A stretch of 9,166 bases of DNA, taken from an uncultured Bacteroidales bacterium. Lineage in GTDB: Bacteria; Bacteroidota; Bacteroidia; Bacteroidales; Paludibacteraceae. Each line of letters starts with the position of its first letter. Position 1 is the first letter of the stretch. The stretch spans positions 1-9,166 of the forward strand of contig CAKZZM010000020.1 of the NCBI GenBank assembly GCA_937885465.1, given 5' to 3'. Position numbers and translations under genes: made by a program. The notes under the pieces were generated by a model, which saw nothing but the letters and a program-made list of their open reading frames with translations, did not search any database and was not told the DNA's origin. Below, piece by piece: positions 4,557 through 9,166 of the stretch.

Positions 4557-6824
4557 TTACTTCACATCCTGACCTTGGATGGTATAGATCTTGCCGCCGC
4601 GGAGGATGAAGATATGACCGTTGCGAAGGAGTTTGGAAGAGCCACCAAGCTCGGCGGCTTCTACGGAATCCATAGCCGTAGGATTCACGGAATTGTCTTT
4701 CTTGAATGCAAACGCAAAGAAAGCGATTGCTCCGTTCGGCTTAGTTAACTTGACGCTTCCTGCATCCACATGAGCATAGTAATACGGGAAATAGCCATCT
4801 TCACTTTTGTCCGTTTCACTGATCACTTGGTCGAATATGGTTTCCCCATTTTGCTCAAGTACCACATTGCGATTTTCGCCTTCACTACCTCCTCGAGCCG
4901 CTATACGAAGTTGGCCTTCGGACGGAATGTTAAATAGGATATATGCTCTTGATCCGCTCACATTCATATAATAAGAATAGGTCTCATGCTCATTAGCGTT
5001 GCCGAAGTTAGACTTCAGCGCAACCGTATTGATTTTTTTCGCGGGATCAATGGTGGTCATATAGAAGTCGCTGTATTTGACGCTGAATACAGAATCATTA
5101 AATACGTCTGCTCCCGCCGCCGTTGCTTCAGTGAAGACGATTTCGTCCCACTCAGAGGGATAAGAGACACTGATTTCATTGTTTTCGTTTTCCACAAAAC
5201 GGAAGGTGTAGTCACCTCTTCGGGTAGTCTGGAGTCCAATGTTCTGTCCTTCTCCAAGCCACCAGCCGATACTATTTGCTTCCGTCATGGTAGCTGCTTC
5301 AGAATTTCCGTACCAAATAGTATCGGTACCCTCTACCTTTACAATCTTGAATTCATAATACTCATCGGCATCAAGCAGCATAGAAACAGAATGAATAATA
5401 CCACGTTGATCCATCTCAACCATATCCTCTTGCCAGTTGGTCATTGAGCCGGCAAGATAATAATGCGGAGCCTCCGGAATAACCGCCTCTTTGAACGCGA
5501 AACTATAGTATAATACACTCGGGTCATATACTTGGATTGTTCCTTGACGCACGTAGGCGGTGAAATAAGGGTATATAGATCCCACTTTTTCGGACTCTTT
5601 CGGAGCACGTGCAAAAATAGTGTCGCCGTCTTGTATTACATAAACGGTACGTGTCTCGTCTGAGGCTGTAGAACTGCGGACTGCCATACGGAAGATGCCA
5701 TCTGCCGGAATATTGAACTCCAAATAATTAAGCGAACTTCCTGTTTGTAAATTATAGTTATACACCTGATTCTTTTCCTGCGTACCGAAAGAAGCAGTCT
5801 GCTGACGTGTATTGAATTTCTTACCAGCATCATTTTTGCAGGTCATTGAAAACTCACTGTCCGGAATTCTGAATATCGAATCATTAAAGATCTCCGTTCC
5901 TGCCGGTGTAGCGACGGTAAAGACGATCTCATCCCATTCGGATGGGTAAAGAACACTCATCTCTTTATTCTCATTGGCAACAAAGCGGAACGTATATGTC
6001 CTCGCTTTGGTGGTTTGCAAACCTACATTCATGTCGCCGTTCAGCCACCAGCCTGTACTGTTTTCATAGGTCATCGGTTCCCACGAAGCGCCTTCTTCTA
6101 CATAGACACCGTACCATGTGGTATCATTATTAGTCACTTTCACAACCTTGTACTGATAGAGCGTATCGGCCTCTAATGCCAAAGTCGTAGTGTACACATT
6201 TCCAGCCCCTTCCATCTCAATCATATTATCTTTCCAGTTAGTCATTGAACCGGCGAGATAGTAATGGGATTCATCCTCCGCTTCTACTTCCTGAAATGCA
6301 AAACTATAGAAATTGATTCCGTTGGTTACTGTCAATGTGGCAGTTCCTGCGTTCACATATACCGAATGGTATTCATATACGGATACAGCATCTTGTTCTA
6401 CAAGGATATGTACTGAATCTGCTTCTTTGACAGCACTATTATAGAGTTCTACTCCGTTTTGATTAATTATAACTTTACGAGTTTCATCGCTGCTGTTAGC
6501 CGGTCTTGCCGCAAAACGCAAAATGCCATTGGCCGGAATATTGAATGTGAACGACGGCGAAGCATTACCTGTCTTCATGCGAAAATTATATGTTTGGAAG
6601 GATTCCGCCGTTCCGAAACGAGCTGTATTGGCTTCTACCACCAGTTTGCTCGTCGCATCCGAACAAGTAAATGAGAAACTGCTGTTTTCCGCAGTAAAAG
6701 TGGTTCCATTGAAATTTCCCGCAGAAATAGCCTGTGTAAAGAAAATCTCTTGCCACTCGCTTTGCGCTGCACAAGTTAGCATGCCAAACCATGCCACGGC
6801 TAAAAAGGATAAGATTTTTTTCAT
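4557..6824 (-). CDS. Secreted repeat protein with alternating domains A-B-A-B-A
   Basis: The 755-residue product starts MKKILSFLAVAWFGMLTCAA, a signal peptide with likely cleavage near residue 20. Three copies of a beta-rich domain A (about 23-180, 296-446 and 556-708) begin SEWQEI or SEWDEI and end in a FYSFAF or FFAFAF strand. Two copies of domain B lie between them (about 187-295 and 454-555), each beginning HYYLAGSMTNW and holding GWWL and TYTFRFV strands. The HYYLAGSMTNW type resembles starch-binding-like or early-set beta-sandwich domains of Bacteroidetes surface proteins. The tail (731-755, KLLRNGHIFILRGGKIYTIQ) resembles C-terminal sorting-type sequences seen at the end of many Bacteroidales secreted proteins. 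No catalytic domain is evident, so a glycan-binding or structural role at the cell surface is inferred. It has its own promoter at 7024-7054, a leader of about 190 bases and a terminator at 4493-4528. Confidence 0.85.
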   Translation of the reverse strand: MKKILSFLAVAWFGMLTCAAQSEWQEIFFTQAISAGNFNGTTFTAENSSFSFTCSDATSKLVVEANTARFGTAESFQTYNFRMKTGNASPSFTFNIPANGILRFAARPANSSDETRKVIINQNGVELYNSAVKEADSVHILVEQDAVSVYEYHSVYVNAGTATLTVTNGINFYSFAFQEVEAEDESHYYLAGSMTNWKDNMIEMEGAGNVYTTTLALEADTLYQYKVVKVTNNDTTWYGVYVEEGASWEPMTYENSTGWWLNGDMNVGLQTTKARTYTFRFVANENKEMSVLYPSEWDEIVFTVATPAGTEIFNDSIFRIPDSEFSMTCKNDAGKKFNTRQQTASFGTQEKNQVYNYNLQTGSSLNYLEFNIPADGIFRMAVRSSTASDETRTVYVIQDGDTIFARAPKESEKVGSIYPYFTAYVRQGTIQVYDPSVLYYSFAFKEAVIPEAPHYYLAGSMTNWQEDMVEMDQRGIIHSVSMLLDADEYYEFKIVKVEGTDTIWYGNSEAATMTEANSIGWWLGEGQNIGLQTTRRGDYTFRFVENENNEISVSYPSEWDEIVFTEATAAGADVFNDSVFSVKYSDFYMTTIDPAKKINTVALKSNFGNANEHETYSYYMNVSGSRAYILFNIPSEGQLRIAARGGSEGENRNVVLEQNGETIFDQVISETDKSEDGYFPYYYAHVDAGSVKLTKPNGAIAFFAFAFKKDNSVNPTAMDSVEAAELGGSSKLLRNGHIFILRGGKIYTIQGQDVK

Positions 6825-7023
6825 AAGTAAAATAATTATTATGCCTACTCTTTATCGGATTTTCGGCTTACTTGAACACCATATTTATTCCATACCATCT
6901 ATGCACCGAATAAATCCTTGCGGTACATATCCGGGAAATACCATTCAACAGGTATTACATTTCTCCAAGCAACTATTTTTTGAGTTTTCTTATAAGTCAC
7001 AATACACCGCCCAAAAATTGTTG

Positions 7024-7054
7024 TAAAGGTACGATAATTTTTCTGATTAAGCAA
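7024..7054 (-). promoter_or_regulatory. Promoter of the 755-residue protein gene
   Basis: On the minus strand a -7 element TACCTTTA (7024-7031; consensus TAnnTTTG) is preceded by TTG (7052-7054) with 20 bases between, the usual Bacteroidetes spacing. Transcription would start about 190 bases before the ATG at 6824. The leader between 6825 and 7023 holds no recognisable gene or riboswitch. Confidence 0.5.
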
Positions 7055-7120
7055 AAAAATGCGAAATATTTGTGGTTTTGTGTTCGTTTTGCGAATTTTT
7101 AGGTAGGTTTTAGTGGTTTT
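7032..7120. repeat. Degenerate 30-bp periodic AT-rich repeat
   Basis: CGA cores recur at 7032, 7062 and 7092, exactly 30 bases apart, in A/T-rich surroundings (ACGATAATT, GCGAAATAT, GCGAATTTT), with TGTGGTTTTG and AGTGGTTTTG between. The style resembles the arrays before the two ATPases but the units are much less alike and the spacing to the promoter differs. It may be a worn array or chance in AT-rich DNA. Confidence 0.3.
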
Positions 7121-7153
7121 GCTTATTGGATTGGGCATAAATGTCATAGTTTT

Positions 7154-7369
7154 TTAGTTCTTTGCATTGTGAATGAGCTTAGTGGTAAGGCGATATACCT
7201 CGCGGAAAGGATTGATACTCTGCAACTCCTCGCCTTGCGGCGGGTACTCTCTTGTAATCGCGAGAGTAGCGTGGGAGATACAGTGTTATAGTATCTCCGT
7301 GATTCGTTCTTCAAAGCGGGGGAGCCACCAGAGCTCATAACCGACGCGTGTGGGATGGATGCTAATCAT
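7154..7369 (-). pseudogene. Broken short reading frame, unknown
   Basis: One minus-strand frame runs from ATG 7369 to TAA at 7154-7156 with a single in-frame TAA after 27 codons (7286-7288). The first part reads MISIHPTRVGYELWWLPRFE, the second ends INPFREVYRLTTKLIHNAKN, both with a protein-like mix of residues. The internal stop lies in the loop of a hairpin (GGAGATAC at 7274-7281 with GTATCTCC at 7291-7298). A second hairpin is next to it (TACTCTC 7245-7251, GAGAGTA 7262-7268). It may be a decayed gene or a structured dispersed element whose frames are incidental. I do not recognise a family. Confidence 0.3.
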
Positions 7370-7406
7370 ACGGCAGGTTATGAAGCATTTTCTCGTATTC
7401 GGTCAT
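7362..7406 (-). pseudogene. Possible 5' stub of an acetyltransferase gene
   Basis: ATG at 7406 opens a 14-codon frame, MTEYEKMLHNLPYD, ending in TAG. It recalls the start of maltose/galactoside O-acetyltransferases (MTEKEKMLAGELYD type), hexapeptide-repeat enzymes, but the match is very short. A TACCTTTG -7-like element lies just upstream at 7431-7438. If genuine, the gene was cut soon after its start, much like the glf stub. Confidence 0.22.
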
Positions 7407-7452
7407 AAAGGTAATGCGCCAATTCCGGCGCAAAGGTACTAAAAATAAATGA

Positions 7453-8820
7453 TTATAAGCTTTTCAGCGGCGGCAAAATGACTTCATTTTTAGCTGATCT
7501 GTGTAAAAACATTACATAATAAATCGGCATATAAATGATCTTGTCTTTACTATGCACTTGTCTTTCGTTCGAGAAAACAATCCCTTGCTGAATACGATAT
7601 TCAGGCGTTGTAACGAAATGTGTTAATGCACTATGTTGATAATAGTCCTTGCCGGATTTTATTTCTAAAGGCAAAACCGATAAGGAGTCAAAATCATCAA
7701 TTAAGAAATCCACCTCTCCGTGATGCTTGTTGTCGTAATAATATAACTTGTTGTAGCCGTGTGCCCGTAGTTCCTGCGCTACGACAGACTCATAGACAGT
7801 CCCTAAATTAATGCTTCGTTCGTCATTAAGGATAGCATTCACATTATAGTTATATAGTATCTGCGTGAGTATGCCAACATCATTCAGATAGAGTTTCAAT
7901 AGGCTCTTGACAACCGATTCGGCTACCGGGAAATGCGGGTTGCTGATAGCATTGACATCCAAGGCAATCGCCGATTCAATCAGGTACTCAAACTCATCTT
8001 CGTAATCGGAATATTGCTTGCCGGCTTTATTCTCAATTTTTTTGACTATGATACGCTTCTTCTTATTTTCCAAAGCAGATGGAATGAAGTCATATACTTT
8101 CCGTATTTTGAGCCGGTTCTCTTCGTCATACTGGGATGCATCCACACTATATAAATCGTGTACATCGACTTGTATCTGACGCACTTTGACCATATTCCGA
8201 TTCTCAAGGAACTGATTTACCGCATCAGGCAGTCCTCCGACCAGCAGATAGTAACGAAAGAGTTTGAGAATATAGTCATGGGTGGATTCGTTGAGAGATT
8301 GCCTTTCCTCAAAGGATTTTTGCATCGCCTGAATGACTTCTTTTCCCACACCCATCGCCCACATGAATTCTTCAAAATCCAGAGGGTACATTCGCTGAAT
8401 CTCCACACTACCCAGCGGAACAGAAGTGGATTTGGTCAATGCGATACCCAATTGTGAACCACTGGCGATATAGCGGTAACGACCTTCCTGATTGAGAAAT
8501 TTGAGCATCGTCAATAGATGCGGATACGATTGAATCTCGTCCAAGAAGATCAAGGTGTCACCTTTATCCCCTAATAGTCCTCCTGCTATAATTCCCAACT
8601 GGAGATAGAAGTCTTCCGTTGAACGTACATTGTTGAAGATTTTCGGACCTTCCTTGTCTGCCCGAAGGTCAATCTCGATGAAATGAGCATATAACTGCTT
8701 GCCCACATATCGGATAATATACGATTTACCGATCTGTCTTGCACCGTTGAGGAGCATAATCTTTTTCGTGTTATTCTCCAAGAACGTACGGAGATACGAT
8801 GTAAACTTCCGCTCTAACAT
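7453..8820 (-). CDS. AAA ATPase with DUF4143 / PD-(D/E)XK-like C-terminus (ATPase 2)
   Basis: The 455-residue product has the same domain order as ATPase 1 but little overall identity. Walker A is GARQIGKS (residues 26-33, the same position as in ATPase 1), Walker B LIFLDE (90-95), a sensor-like YIASGSQ (117-123), then PLGSVEIQRMYPLDFEEFMW (135-154) and GGLP (195-198). The C-terminal nuclease-like core is complete: E344 in VYESVV, E369-D371 in GEVDFLI, and E386 with K388 in PLEIKSGK. Longer spacing in the middle (residues 200-300, with a lysine-rich KKKR near 253-256) accounts for most of the extra 60 residues. The biological role of the family is open; members often occur in variable parts of Bacteroidales genomes. 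It starts at ATG 8820 with no Shine-Dalgarno site and has its own composite promoter and a 33-bp repeat array upstream. Confidence 0.92.
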   Translation of the reverse strand: MLERKFTSYLRTFLENNTKKIMLLNGARQIGKSYIIRYVGKQLYAHFIEIDLRADKEGPKIFNNVRSTEDFYLQLGIIAGGLLGDKGDTLIFLDEIQSYPHLLTMLKFLNQEGRYRYIASGSQLGIALTKSTSVPLGSVEIQRMYPLDFEEFMWAMGVGKEVIQAMQKSFEERQSLNESTHDYILKLFRYYLLVGGLPDAVNQFLENRNMVKVRQIQVDVHDLYSVDASQYDEENRLKIRKVYDFIPSALENKKKRIIVKKIENKAGKQYSDYEDEFEYLIESAIALDVNAISNPHFPVAESVVKSLLKLYLNDVGILTQILYNYNVNAILNDERSINLGTVYESVVAQELRAHGYNKLYYYDNKHHGEVDFLIDDFDSLSVLPLEIKSGKDYYQHSALTHFVTTPEYRIQQGIVFSNERQVHSKDKIIYMPIYYVMFLHRSAKNEVILPPLKSL

Positions 8821-8840
8821 GAGTTACACTAATTAAAAAA

Positions 8841-8877
8841 CGCTGCAAAGATACTAATTTTGGTCGATATGTGCAAG
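8841..8877 (-). promoter_or_regulatory. Composite promoter of ATPase 2
   Basis: On the plus strand this reads CGCTGCAAAGATAC, ten bases, CGAT, three bases, TGCAAG. On the minus strand it gives -7 TATCTTTG (8846-8853) and -33 TTG (8874-8876), 20 bases apart. Layout and spacing are identical to the ATPase 1 promoter at 4318-4354. The start of transcription would be near 8839, leaving a leader of only about 20 bases. Confidence 0.72.
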
Positions 8878-9000
8878 TGTTTTGTCATTTTTTCGATAAA
8901 TATTTTGTGTGTTTTTGTCATTTTTTCGATAAATATTTTGTGTGTTTTTGTCATTTTTGCGATAAATAAAGGCCTATATTTTGTCATTTTTTCCGATTTT
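8858..9000. repeat. 33-bp phased repeat array upstream of ATPase 2
   Basis: Four units beginning TTTTGTCATTTTT have their G at 8884, 8917, 8950 and 8983, a period of exactly 33 bases. Units one and two are near-identical over the full period (TTTTGTCATTTTTTCGATAA, then ATATTTTGTGTG). The third and fourth are partly degenerate. A shorter worn unit (8858-8879) overlaps the -33 region. The period equals three helical turns. Units touch each other with no variable spacer, so this is a tandem array rather than a CRISPR. Confidence 0.8.
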
Positions 9001-9083
9001 TGATTTATTCCGTTATTCCGAGGGTTATTGGATTTTTCTTGTTCCTTGTACCAGCCTGCAAAAGTGGACAGTAAAAATAATTT

Positions 9084-9166
9084 TTAGTTAAACATATTTA
9101 CCGAAGTGGCAATGTAGTTTCCTGATTTTGGTTGACTACCTATGTGTCTAAACCCTACAGAAAGTT
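9084..9166 (-). CDS. Possible C-terminal end of a gene continuing past the window
   Basis: On the minus strand one frame is open from the window edge to TAA at 9084-9086 (27 codons, ending SGNYIATSVNMFN). Just beyond the stop is TGTCCACTTTTGCAGGCTGG (9052-9071, minus strand), which has the flavour of an insertion-sequence end, so a transposase tail is one possibility. The frame is too short to rule out chance and I do not recognise the protein. Bases 9001-9050 hold only AT-rich sequence. Confidence 0.2.
   Translation of the reverse strand, partial: LSVGFRHIGSQPKSGNYIATSVNMFN

Noticed and set aside
4370..4609. 79-codon plus-strand frame
   Set aside because: It runs through the repeat array, the terminator hairpin and the end of the secreted protein gene on the other strand.
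6899..7147. 82-codon minus-strand frame upstream of the secreted protein
   Set aside because: It spans the predicted promoter and AT-rich spacer, and its Lys/Thr-rich content looks like translated AT-rich DNA.
7144..7338. 64-codon minus-strand frame MSSGGSPALKNESRRY...
   Set aside because: Ser/Arg-rich composition and the hairpins inside it suggest an incidental frame; the alternative broken frame at 7154-7369 looks more protein-like.
8858..9000. CRISPR-like array of 33-bp repeats
   Set aside because: Units abut with no unique spacers, the sequence is AT-rich, and no cas gene is present. It is a tandem array.

Overview
The window looks like two pieces of DNA from different phyla joined near base 1788. 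Bases 1 to about 1787 resemble a Clostridia/Lachnospiraceae-type Firmicute: strong AGGAGG ribosome binding sites, GC-rich coding in the first gene, a glycoside hydrolase family 43 gene and a RelB/YafQ toxin-antitoxin pair. Bases from about 1788 to the end look like a Bacteroidales bacterium: no Shine-Dalgarno sequences, AT-rich spacers, -7 promoter elements of the TAnnTTTG type, hairpin repeats, DUF4143 ATPases, a lipoprotein signal peptide and a large repetitive secreted protein. At the join a toxin gene reading rightward and a lipoprotein gene reading leftward are both cut. This is either a recent rearrangement or an artefact of metagenome assembly, and the sequence alone cannot decide which.

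Left piece. A GH43 enzyme (1-854, minus strand, C-terminus outside the window) is separated from the plus-strand genes by a spacer of about 500 bases. The spacer carries a symmetric four-box operator-like array (1094-1174), a possible stub of a MATE transporter gene and a 10-bp inverted repeat. RelB/DinJ antitoxin (1351-1620) overlaps the YafQ-type toxin (from 1617), which loses its catalytic half at the join.

Right piece. Every recognisable gene is on the minus strand. From high to low coordinates: AAA/DUF4143 ATPase 2 (7453-8820), a decayed stretch (7154-7406), a 755-residue secreted protein of five alternating domains (4557-6824) with its own promoter and terminator, AAA/DUF4143 ATPase 1 (3000-4187), a stub of UDP-galactopyranose mutase (2923-2997), a two-gene membrane/secreted cassette (2050-2760) and the lipoprotein stub (1769-1882). 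The cassette is flanked by GTAG-headed palindromic repeats that form a perfect 49-bp inverted repeat. A related hairpin lies upstream of ATPase 1.

The most interesting signal is in front of the two ATPases. The proteins are only distantly related, yet both genes have the same composite promoter with identical spacing (CGCTGCAAAGRTAC, 10 bases, CGAT, 3 bases, TGCAAG, read on the plus strand). Behind each promoter is a short array of helically phased repeats: 22-bp period for ATPase 1 and 33-bp period for ATPase 2, both multiples of 11. The promoter-proximal repeat supplies the -33 element. This suggests a family-specific control or recognition module that travels with these ATPases. No rRNA, tRNA or CRISPR array was recognised.
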